Below are positions 1 through 6,367 of a DNA stretch of 7,399 nt, piece by piece. The notes under the pieces were generated by a model. The model saw only the letters and a program-made list of their open reading frames with translations, searched no databases and was not told where the DNA came from. The position numbers and the translations under genes are program-made. The DNA lies in NCBI GenBank assembly GCA_025351545.1, contig JANXVQ010000150.1:1-7399 (forward strand). Direction: 5' to 3'. Each line of letters opens with the position of its first letter. The stretch's first letter is position 1. Source of the DNA: Spirosoma sp. (GTDB lineage Bacteria > Bacteroidota > Bacteroidia > Cytophagales > Spirosomataceae).

Positions 1-26
1 TAAAGAAGCAATGAGTGATAAAACGG

Positions 27-2807
27 TTAATGTTTATACCGGAACCCGATCAGGTAAGACTGACCAAACAGGTCTTTCTGCACCAGAATCCGGTCGGTAC
101 GAAGTTGATCGGGTAGATTGGTTAATGAGTTGGGCTTAAGAATGTCGGAGATGATCGGGTTGTTAAGCAGGTTGGTCAACTTGGCGAAGACCGAAAACCG
201 GGAGGAAGAACCCCGCTTGATCCCAAATCGCTTCTCAGTCGAGAAATCAACCTGCGATGTGCCACGCTGCCAGTAATCCAGACCCAGATAAGGCGATACA
301 ACATTGATCCGTTTGCCCGTATAAACCCAGGCTAGTTGCGCGTCGACATTGATTCGTTGATTCTTGTAGACCAGCGATACGTTCGCAATATGATCCGACT
401 GGCCCTGCAACGGACGGGTTTGCATTCCATCGGTTACGACGGTCGACCCTTGCGCGTCGCGGCCATAAATCCGCTTGCTGGTTGTGATGCTTGACTTGGT
501 GAAGGTGTAGTTACCCGTTATGCCCCAGTCGCGCCAGAATTTGGCAAACACCAGTTCAGCCCCAAAGTTGGTGGCTGTGCCGAAGTTAAGTGGCTGATAG
601 ACTGTATTGACATTACTGACTACGTTGAACCCGTACTCAATGGGGTCTTTGATGTTCTTGTAAAAGCCACCGATCAGCAATTGCTGGCTACCGCCCGGAA
701 ACAGTTCATAGCGCAGATCGATGTTATCGGCTACCGTGTGTTTAAGGTAGGGATTGCCCGATTCGGTGTAGTAATCGCCGGGAAAACTAGCAGGAACAAG
801 GTCGAAATAGCCCGGTCGGCTGATACCCCGAAAGTACGAAACCCGGATATTTTCCTGGCTCGACAACTGGTATTTAAGGTGCAGACTCGGCAAGACATCC
901 AGGTAGCTGATCTTTCCGGTCTTACCCGTCGAGGTAACCGGCAATTGCGATAGGTAGGACTGGTTTGTGTTTTCAAACCGTACACCGCCCACCAGCTGCC
1001 AGCGCTCGGCCAGTGTAATTTTACCCTGCACATAACCAGCCGCAACTTGCTCTTTGGCGGTATAGTTGTTTCCATTCGCACTGTCAGACAAGGCCGTCGC
1101 AGCAGGAAAAAACGACAAAGTCGCCTGATTAATAGTTGTATAGACTTGTCGATTGCCACCGGGCAATACCGTCGATAAGCTATAATCGTTGTAGTAGTTG
1201 TTGCGGGCTTTGTCGCGGTACAGGCCGCCCACCGATAGTTCAGCGTTCGGAAGCGGGTTATACGTCAGGTTGACGTAACCCGTCAGATCGCGATCGCTGT
1301 TGCGGGTCCAGATGTAGCTCACCGGGTTTATAAACTGGGCTCCCCGAATAGGGTTACCATTCACATCCGGCTCTATCCGGTAGGTAACGCCGAAATTAGT
1401 CCAGCTCGGCGTTTGGCTCTTCGCTTGCGAATACACCGCCGACCAGGTCAATTTGAGCTTGGGCGCGTTTGACTTACCCATCAGCACATGGTCGCCCTGC
1501 AAGGTGGCGTTATAAATGTTCTGCCGCCGAAACACCGATCGCTCGCTGGTGCTGATATCACCGAAGGTAGTCAGCTGATCACCCAGAATGGTCCGGTGCT
1601 GCTTGTCGTCGAGTTGCATGTATAATCCATACAAGCTCAGTTTGTGGCGACTCGAAAACGCATAATCGAACTTGGCGTTCAATCCTGTGCGGGCTTGTTC
1701 GTTGGCGTTTATCCGGTTGTCGACCGATGTAAAAATGGGTGTATTGGGCTTAGGGTCAGGGCTTGGCTGACCATTGATAGTGAAAAACGTTGTGGTGCCG
1801 CCCCGGTAGGTGTGTTGGTAGCTGCCACCCAGCAGAAAGCCCAGTCGGTGATTGAAAATCCGGTTGCCGATGGACAAACTAAACAACCCGTTTACGGGCA
1901 ACGATACCTTGTTATAATTGAGCGACGTGCGCGAAAACTGCGCCGGTTGCGCGTAGGCGGTGTTACTGCCCATGATCTCCGACGGGGAGCGGAAGTTGAT
2001 GTCTTTTGTGCTGAATCCCTGAAACGGCTGATTGCTGAAAATCTGACTATACCCACCCGATGCGGTGGTTGTCAGCGTAAGATAATCGGGAGCCGACTTC
2101 ATGATCATGTTCATCGAACCACCAATCGCATCGCCTTCCATGTTGGGGGTAAGTGCCTTCACCACTTCCAGACGTTCGAGTAGATCGGCCGGGAAAATAT
2201 CCATCGGCACGTAGCGGTTTTTATTGTCCGGACTGGGAATTTTGATGCCGTTGACCAGTGTATAGTTATACCGCCGATCCATGCCCCGGATGATCGCAAA
2301 CTGCCCGTCGCCCGTTCCGTTCCGCACTACGGACACGCCTGATACGCGCTGTAATACGTTGGCAACCGTGATATCGGGCAATAGCGAAATGGCTTTAGCA
2401 CCGATGATATTCAGGACATTATCGGCTTGCTGCTCCGTTTTACGGGTGTTATTGTCACTCCCCCGGTCGCCGGATGCCGTCACAACAACTTCAGCTAAAT
2501 CGTGGCTGCTTTCGGCAAGGGTGAAGTTGTGAACAACCATCGGTTCACTGGTAACCGTGATCGTTTTCTGGGTTTTATGGTACGTAATGTATTGCACCAT
2601 ACACGTGTATGTCCCGGCAGGAACCCCTTTGATGAGGTAGTTACCATCCAGCCCGACCGTACCTCCAAATTTGGTATTGGCCAGACTCACCGTCGCGCCG
2701 ATGAGTGGTTCGCCGGTGCGGGCGTCCATTACGGAGCCTTTCAGCGTAGCTGCCTGCCCCGAAATAGAGCCAAGTAGAAGCAGTAGTGTGTAAAAAATTG
2801 ATTTCAT
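27..2807 (-). CDS. TonB-dependent outer-membrane receptor with N-terminal carboxypeptidase-regulatory-like domain
   Basis: This is an outer-membrane, proton-motive-force-driven importer of a large or scarce nutrient; the substrate cannot be told from sequence. Numbering from the ATG at 2807 (926 aa), residues 1-20 form a Sec signal peptide (MKSIFYTLL, cut near GQAA). Residues about 22-100 are a carboxypeptidase-regulatory-like beta-sandwich (TGEPLIGATV, GLDGNYLIKGVPAGTY). The plug spans about 115-245, with NVLQRVSGVSVVRNG, the IIRGMDRRYNYTLVNG segment and the plug-end motif NMEGDAIGGSMN. The rest is a long aromatic-rich beta-barrel ending in GFRYKH. The RGMDRRYN and EGDAIGG motifs resemble the TIGR01782-type (Xanthomonas/Caulobacter-like) receptors rather than SusC. 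An in-frame ATG at 2825 adds MRPYLS. I prefer 2807 because it gives a compact signal peptide and an AT-rich TTTATCT-ATGAAA context. The gene follows the phosphoesterase stop by 20-38 bp on the same strand, so co-transcription is likely. Whether a SusD-like gene follows lies outside the window. Confidence 0.95.
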   Translation of the reverse strand: MKSIFYTLLLLLGSISGQAATLKGSVMDARTGEPLIGATVSLANTKFGGTVGLDGNYLIKGVPAGTYTCMVQYITYHKTQKTITVTSEPMVVHNFTLAESSHDLAEVVVTASGDRGSDNNTRKTEQQADNVLNIIGAKAISLLPDITVANVLQRVSGVSVVRNGTGDGQFAIIRGMDRRYNYTLVNGIKIPSPDNKNRYVPMDIFPADLLERLEVVKALTPNMEGDAIGGSMNMIMKSAPDYLTLTTTASGGYSQIFSNQPFQGFSTKDINFRSPSEIMGSNTAYAQPAQFSRTSLNYNKVSLPVNGLFSLSIGNRIFNHRLGFLLGGSYQHTYRGGTTTFFTINGQPSPDPKPNTPIFTSVDNRINANEQARTGLNAKFDYAFSSRHKLSLYGLYMQLDDKQHRTILGDQLTTFGDISTSERSVFRRQNIYNATLQGDHVLMGKSNAPKLKLTWSAVYSQAKSQTPSWTNFGVTYRIEPDVNGNPIRGAQFINPVSYIWTRNSDRDLTGYVNLTYNPLPNAELSVGGLYRDKARNNYYNDYSLSTVLPGGNRQVYTTINQATLSFFPAATALSDSANGNNYTAKEQVAAGYVQGKITLAERWQLVGGVRFENTNQSYLSQLPVTSTGKTGKISYLDVLPSLHLKYQLSSQENIRVSYFRGISRPGYFDLVPASFPGDYYTESGNPYLKHTVADNIDLRYELFPGGSQQLLIGGFYKNIKDPIEYGFNVVSNVNTVYQPLNFGTATNFGAELVFAKFWRDWGITGNYTFTKSSITTSKRIYGRDAQGSTVVTDGMQTRPLQGQSDHIANVSLVYKNQRINVDAQLAWVYTGKRINVVSPYLGLDYWQRGTSQVDFSTEKRFGIKRGSSSRFSVFAKLTNLLNNPIISDILKPNSLTNLPDQLRTDRILVQKDLFGQSYLIGFRYKH

Positions 2808-2845
2808 AGATAAATACGGTCTCATCGATGGTCAATGGATTTGGT

Positions 2846-4741
2846 TCAGCGCAGTTTTACGTCGCGACAAATCGTTCCAAACGTTTCGGCATTGAATGCT
2901 TTTAAACTGACCGTTGGTCCGTTCACGGAGATCAGGGCCAGTACGGGTGGCTCGGTGAAGTATTGAAACTGCTTCATCCAGGGCGTTGCCAGCATCGCGT
3001 AGGGAGCAGAACCTCCTCCTCCATTGTTGAGGTGATAAAACGAGCGGCTCAACTTCAGTTTCGGCAACGGGTAGCTTTCCGGATACATCGGCGTATCGGG
3101 CGTTACGTGCAGGAACGCGAAGTTGTGTTCGTCGCCCGACAGGAAGGCAAGAAACTTTTTGCTCTTGTTGACACATAAATCCAGAAGTTGATCCCGACGC
3201 TCCAGAATGCCCGTTTTCACCAGAGTCCCTGCCACTTTTGGCCGTTCGGCATTATTTCCCTCGTACCACATGGCACCGTTCACGTGATCGCCATTGGGAA
3301 ATACCGCACTGTGCACATTGACGAAAATGTGGTCGATGGCCGGGTCTTTCTCCAGTTTCTGCATGGTTTCTGTCAGCCACTTGAGCTGCGCATCCATGAT
3401 GTAGCCTTCCGGCGACCCATCAACGCCCGGATAGTGCGATTTCCAGTATTCGGTGTTCAGGACAATCATTCCTACGTTATCGTAGGTATAGTAGTACACA
3501 TTTTCCTGATAGGCAGGAAAATCAATTTGCTTGGGATCAGGATCATAAGCCGTTCCATCTTCGCTGGATGGGCCATTGGCCGGGTGAACAAAGGCTCGGG
3601 CAAAGGTGGCCTCACCCGATTCGGTTTGATACGGAAACCGGTCGATCTTCGGGTTTTTCTTCGTTTCCGGGTCCGGTGCAAACGTGGTGTAATTGACTTC
3701 GTGATCGCCCATGCCGGTATACACGGGAATCTTGTGCCAGAACGGTTCTAAAGCCCGTTTCCAGTTGGCATACTCCATCAAATGGCCCTGCTCGCTGGGG
3801 TTGCCGCCCGTAGTCAGATCGCCCGTTGCCTGCATAAAAACGGCTCCATTCAGCAACGCAGCAGCCATGATCGCCCGCGACGACTGGTAATTCGTCCCTC
3901 CGAAATCACGCTCTCCGCCACCCGTCGTTCCTCGATTCGAGCAGGCAAACGCGAATGTAAACGGCTTGCGACTACCCGAAACTGGCGCGGTCCGGAACCG
4001 ATGCGGATCAACTCGGGTCGCATACGTCAGGGTATATACGTAATCCATGTCGGGCTGTAAACCACTAACCGTAATCTCGTGGTGCGTAGTTGCCTGTGGA
4101 TCGCTGAACGTCTGATTGCCGACCGAAATCGTCGTCTTTACCGGCACCTGCGTTTCATACGAAATGACACAGCCCGTCGGCGTCAGGTTGTTGATAAATG
4201 GCCCTTCAATAACCGTAGGCAATACGGTATAAGGCCCTTTCCCGCTGAATGCAACCCGTCCTTCGTAGATGATCCGTCCGGCACTGTCCAGAACCCGATA
4301 GCCAATAATGCCCTGGCCTTTCTCGCTTAAGTTGAAAAAATCGTTGGCACCTGTAACCGCGCCTTTGATGTCTAACAGGGCTTTTCCATCCTGAATGGAT
4401 ACGGTACGGGGCAGAAAGGCAACGGCAGGGTATTCGGCTTTTTCATTGTATGGCCCATACGCCACAGTTCCACTGAAGCCCGGTTTACTGAAATCAAGGA
4501 GAATACCGGTTTCATTCCCGACTGGATTACCCACCATCTGGGTCAATGAATAAGCATCTTTTTTATCCAGATCAACCAGCTTCTGACCATTTCGGGTTAG
4601 CACCAGCTGCCCCGTTTCACTGTAGGTGAGGCCGGATAAAACACGGGGAATAACTGGTCTTGCAGACTGAGCCTGAGTTGGGAACGGGCAAAGTATGGCC
4701 AGACAAGCCATTTGTAAGGCTTTATAAAAGAAAGACAACAT
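2846..4741 (-). CDS. Secreted calcineurin-like metallophosphoesterase (purple-acid-phosphatase-like) with FN3-like domain
   Basis: This is a predicted exported phosphomonoesterase or phosphodiesterase of 631 aa; the substrate is unknown. Residues 1-25 are a Sec signal peptide ending TQA-QS; Cys18 follows Leu, so it is not a lipobox. Residues about 30-172 are an unrecognised, probably beta-rich domain. Residues about 174-252 resemble the FN3-like domain of purple acid phosphatases (IEGPFINNLTPTGCVISYET, then VSGLQPDMDYVYTL). The catalytic domain runs from about 260 to 631. Recognisable motifs are ATGDL (G307-D308), GMGDHE (345-348), NVHS (H477) and SGDEHN (536-540). Two motifs are unusual. The first metal-binding block reads ACSNRG (266-271) where an acidic residue is expected, and GDHE replaces the common GNHE. 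GGGERD (274-279) and NNGGGGSAPY near 572-581 are further conserved-looking blocks. The ATG at 4741 gives a normal signal peptide. The gene lies 82 bp after the beta-propeller gene and just before the TonB receptor, which suggests cell-envelope phosphoester processing linked to uptake. Confidence 0.88.
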   Translation of the reverse strand: MLSFFYKALQMACLAILCPFPTQAQSARPVIPRVLSGLTYSETGQLVLTRNGQKLVDLDKKDAYSLTQMVGNPVGNETGILLDFSKPGFSGTVAYGPYNEKAEYPAVAFLPRTVSIQDGKALLDIKGAVTGANDFFNLSEKGQGIIGYRVLDSAGRIIYEGRVAFSGKGPYTVLPTVIEGPFINNLTPTGCVISYETQVPVKTTISVGNQTFSDPQATTHHEITVSGLQPDMDYVYTLTYATRVDPHRFRTAPVSGSRKPFTFAFACSNRGTTGGGERDFGGTNYQSSRAIMAAALLNGAVFMQATGDLTTGGNPSEQGHLMEYANWKRALEPFWHKIPVYTGMGDHEVNYTTFAPDPETKKNPKIDRFPYQTESGEATFARAFVHPANGPSSEDGTAYDPDPKQIDFPAYQENVYYYTYDNVGMIVLNTEYWKSHYPGVDGSPEGYIMDAQLKWLTETMQKLEKDPAIDHIFVNVHSAVFPNGDHVNGAMWYEGNNAERPKVAGTLVKTGILERRDQLLDLCVNKSKKFLAFLSGDEHNFAFLHVTPDTPMYPESYPLPKLKLSRSFYHLNNGGGGSAPYAMLATPWMKQFQYFTEPPVLALISVNGPTVSLKAFNAETFGTICRDVKLR

Positions 4742-4783
4742 GAGTAACGTAGTTGGGAGGACGTCTACAAACTGACGACTTGA

Positions 4784-4815
4784 TTTAAGGCTAAATAAAA
4801 ATTGGTTTTAAGGCT
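4784..4815. repeat. Pair of 9-bp direct repeats in the propeller-phosphoesterase gap
   Basis: TTTAAGGCT occurs at 4784-4792 and again at 4807-4815, 23 bp from start to start, inside the 82-bp gap between the two minus-strand genes. The spacing is about two helical turns, so a binding site is conceivable, but a chance duplication is as likely. No stem followed by a T-run, as in an intrinsic terminator, is seen in this gap. Confidence 0.35.
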
Positions 4816-4823
4816 TGCCCCAC

Positions 4824-5849
4824 TTACTGCTTTTGACTTGGGCCGTAAACGTATACGCCGAACGTGCCGGGTGCCGGTGTTTTACCGTCGGCCTGATAAT
4901 CGGCACCGCTTAGGTAAATACGGTGCGTTGTGCCCCGATGCACCATTGTTTTCTGGCCGGGTTTCGTCGTAAGGGTTTGAACGACAGAATATTTATCGGG
5001 CGAATCCTGATGGATAATCGTGACAGTACCTTCCCCATTGGAAGTCATGATCAATTTCAGTTCTTTCTCGTAAACGACCGCATCAACACCTGCGCCAATC
5101 GGCAGTGTCTGAACGACTTTTCCGTTCGAAGCGTCCATCACGACCAGCGTCTGCGGTTTACGGCAAACCGAAAACAAGCGGTTTGTGCCCGCATCGAAAG
5201 TCAGCCCGGTCGGTACGCCACCGGGTGCTACGGAGTATTTGTTTTTCACCTTGAACGTCTTCGCATCGATCTCGAAAATCTCGTTGGTATCTTCGTTATT
5301 ATTGAAGATACTTCCTTTTTCGTTCGCTACTGCAAACTCCGGTGCGCCACCCATGTCTACCGTTCCAACGACTTTGTCGGTTGTTGCATCGATCACAACG
5401 GCGTTACCGCTCCCATTGTTGAACACGAAAATCTGCTTCGTGCCCTTATCATACATAACTGCATCGGCCTTTTTGCCCGTAACGGATATAGTTTGCAACA
5501 CCTTGAACGTAGTGTAATCAAAAACAGTGATGGTGTTATCCGTCCCGTTGGTGATATACCCTTTATTCAGGTCTTTTGCCAGACCGATGCCGTGAACTCC
5601 TTTCAGGCCCGTGATCTCGCCGATGACTTTATTGGTGTTCAGGTCAATGACGTGTACCCGATCGAAGTGCGATACGAAGAGCCGTTCGCGTTCGCCATCC
5701 ATTTTCAGGTAATCCCATTTGCCATCACCCGTAGGCAGTCTGATTTTCTCAATAAAGGAATACGCAGGCGTAGTTTGCGCGGTAACGTGTACGTGGCCAG
5801 CGCCTATCAGGCAGGCAGCAACAGCCATTTTTTTGATTAAAGAGACCAT
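4824..5849 (-). CDS. Secreted YncE-like beta-propeller protein (YVTN-type repeats)
   Basis: This is an exported beta-propeller, probably a periplasmic or surface binding/scaffold protein; no enzymatic residues are evident. From the ATG at 5849 it has 341 aa with a signal peptide MVSLIKKMAVAACLIGAG...VTA and cleavage before QTTP (about residue 25). The mature part is a series of about seven blades of 40-45 residues with the recurrent pattern 'LFVS...VHVIDLNTNKVIGEI', 'ITVFDYTTFKVLQTI', 'AVVIDATTDKVVGTV', 'IFEIDAKTFKVKNKY' and 'LVVMDASNGKVVQTL', typical of YncE/YVTN proteins. The reading frame stays open to an ATG at 5915. That start would put 22 charged residues before the signal peptide and would cover the best promoter-like box (5894-5901), so 5849 is preferred; an ATG at 5828 is also possible. 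It is the first gene of the minus-strand cluster. E. coli YncE has been reported to bind DNA, but that should not be transferred here. Confidence 0.88.
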   Translation of the reverse strand: MVSLIKKMAVAACLIGAGHVHVTAQTTPAYSFIEKIRLPTGDGKWDYLKMDGERERLFVSHFDRVHVIDLNTNKVIGEITGLKGVHGIGLAKDLNKGYITNGTDNTITVFDYTTFKVLQTISVTGKKADAVMYDKGTKQIFVFNNGSGNAVVIDATTDKVVGTVDMGGAPEFAVANEKGSIFNNNEDTNEIFEIDAKTFKVKNKYSVAPGGVPTGLTFDAGTNRLFSVCRKPQTLVVMDASNGKVVQTLPIGAGVDAVVYEKELKLIMTSNGEGTVTIIHQDSPDKYSVVQTLTTKPGQKTMVHRGTTHRIYLSGADYQADGKTPAPGTFGVYVYGPSQKQ

Positions 5850-5893
5850 AGGTTGTAGCGTGAAGAGGAAACTAATTCGATCCTTTTCGCCAG

Positions 5894-5901
5894 CAAACTT
5901 A
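5894..5901 (-). promoter_or_regulatory. Bacteroidota-type -7 promoter element candidate for the beta-propeller cluster
   Basis: Read on the minus strand the bases are TAAGTTTG, a full match to the Bacteroidota -7 consensus TAnnTTTG. It lies 44 bp before the ATG at 5849, which would leave a leader of roughly 35-40 nt. I see no convincing TTG/TTTG -33 element at the usual distance; upstream sequence (5915-5990) is strongly AT-rich. An eight-base match with two free positions occurs often by chance, so this is a candidate only. Confidence 0.4.
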
Positions 5902-5979
5902 TAGACTATTTCCAAGTTAGCTTGATCAGTATCATAAATTTAACTATTTGATAATAAGATATTTACAATTAAATAATAT

Positions 5980-6003
5980 TGACTTTTTTTGTAAAAAAAG
6001 TCA
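5980..6003. repeat. Perfect 11-bp inverted repeat with 2-bp centre
   Basis: Arms TGACTTTTTTT (5980-5990) and AAAAAAAGTCA (5993-6003) flank a central GT. The seven T and seven A runs make it look like a bidirectional terminator stem or a regulator site. No gene ends next to it on either strand, so a terminator role is not supported by context, unless it ends transcription of a small RNA or small gene in the interval. Confidence 0.55.
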
Positions 6004-6014
6004 CAGCTATTTGA

Positions 6015-6030
6015 ATGCCCTTTTGGGCAT
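6015..6030. repeat. Short GC-rich hairpin ATGCCC-TTTT-GGGCAT
   Basis: A perfect 6-bp stem with a four-base loop. It begins exactly at the ATG of the candidate small frame (6015) and lies 11 bp from the 5980-6003 palindrome. Read on the minus strand, the hairpin is followed 15 bases later by a run of seven T, too far for a standard intrinsic terminator. Confidence 0.45.
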
Positions 6031-6167
6031 GTCTCACAGTTATGGCGGCAGTATGGTGGGTATGGTTAATTGCAGAGGCCCCTATGCGGACGAGTCATTT
6101 TATGTTGGTTACGTTTAGCGGTATCGCTGCCGGGTATCACGATCACAAAAGTGATAGCCAATTTTGA
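6015..6167 (+). CDS. Doubtful small open frame, 50 aa, hydrophobic N-terminus
   Basis: An ATG at 6015 (alternative ATG at 6042) opens a 50-codon frame ending with TGA at 6165-6167. The N-terminal half is strongly hydrophobic and tryptophan-rich (MPFWACLTVMAAVWWVWLIA), like a single membrane segment. A second hydrophobic patch (HFMLVTFSGIAAG) precedes a polar tail ending SDSQF. No Shine-Dalgarno is present, which is normal for this phylum. Against it, a 50-codon frame can arise by chance in a 500-bp gap, the opposite strand is also largely open here, and I recognise no family. Confidence 0.2.
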   Translation: MPFWACLTVMAAVWWVWLIAEAPMRTSHFMLVTFSGIAAGYHDHKSDSQF

Positions 6168-6169
6168 AG

Positions 6170-6194
6170 CAAATCTGAAGTTTATGCAGATTTG
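6170..6194. repeat. 8-bp inverted repeat, operator- or hairpin-like
   Basis: CAAATCTG (6170-6177) and CAGATTTG (6187-6194) are perfect reverse complements separated by 9 bp. The centre-to-centre distance of 17 bp would suit a dimeric regulator. It lies about 175 bp before the preferred PAP2 start and directly after the small open frame, so it could also be the base of an RNA hairpin; no T-run follows on the plus strand. Confidence 0.4.
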
Positions 6195-6367
6195 ACCGGC
6201 TTCTTTCAATAAGTCAACTTACCCCTCTATTTGTCCTGAAATATCAGCTCTATCAACGGTTGAGTCCGTTTTTCATGAACCAGGATCGGGTTCATCTTCA
6301 AAGTCTCTTCAGAATGCCATCGTTAGTTTGTACCCATTATCCCTGCCCTGATGTAAGCCTTTGCCGA

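Larger units (their letters stand above)
5850..6367. other. 518-bp divergent intergenic region
   Basis: This region separates the minus-strand cluster from the plus-strand PAP2 gene. The part at about 5930-6000 is very AT-rich and promoter-like. The part at about 6015-6200 is richer in GC and carries several inverted repeats (5980-6003, 6015-6030, 6142-6155, 6170-6194), plus ambiguous open frames on both strands. No tRNA, known riboswitch or recognised insertion sequence is visible. For the PAP2 gene I found only one-mismatch -7 boxes (TCTATTTG at 6226-6233 and TTAGTTTG at 6323-6330), neither with a good -33 element. A further inverted repeat (ATGAACC/GGTTCAT, 6275-6295) would lie in the PAP2 leader if translation starts at 6368. 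Confidence 0.6.

Noticed and set aside
1644..2183. 179-aa plus-strand open frame inside the TonB receptor gene
   Set aside because: It is Arg/Gly/Cys-rich with no family features and lies wholly opposite the well-supported plug and barrel coding sequence.
27..2807. SusC of a SusCD polysaccharide utilisation locus
   Set aside because: The plug motifs fit TIGR01782-like receptors, no SusD-like gene or glycoside hydrolase is visible, and the neighbour is a phosphoesterase. The downstream side is outside the window, so SusD cannot be fully excluded.
3188..3751. 187-aa plus-strand open frame inside the phosphoesterase gene
   Set aside because: It lies opposite the catalytic domain motifs; its composition is that of an antisense shadow.
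4923..5840. 305-aa plus-strand open frame antisense to the beta-propeller gene
   Set aside because: It begins with GTG, has no signal or recognisable domain, and mirrors a gene with clear propeller repeats and a signal peptide on the other strand. Long antisense frames are common opposite coding sequence of this composition.
5928..5945. TATCATAAATTT resembling half of an E. coli Pho box
   Set aside because: The second half-site does not match, and E. coli PhoB sites should not be assumed in Bacteroidota.
6260..6367. Longer N-terminus for the PAP2 protein from TTG 6260, ATG 6275 or ATG 6314
   Set aside because: The added residues are Cys/Pro-rich, not hydrophobic, and not typical of the family; the ATG at 6368 gives a usual-length PAP2 protein.
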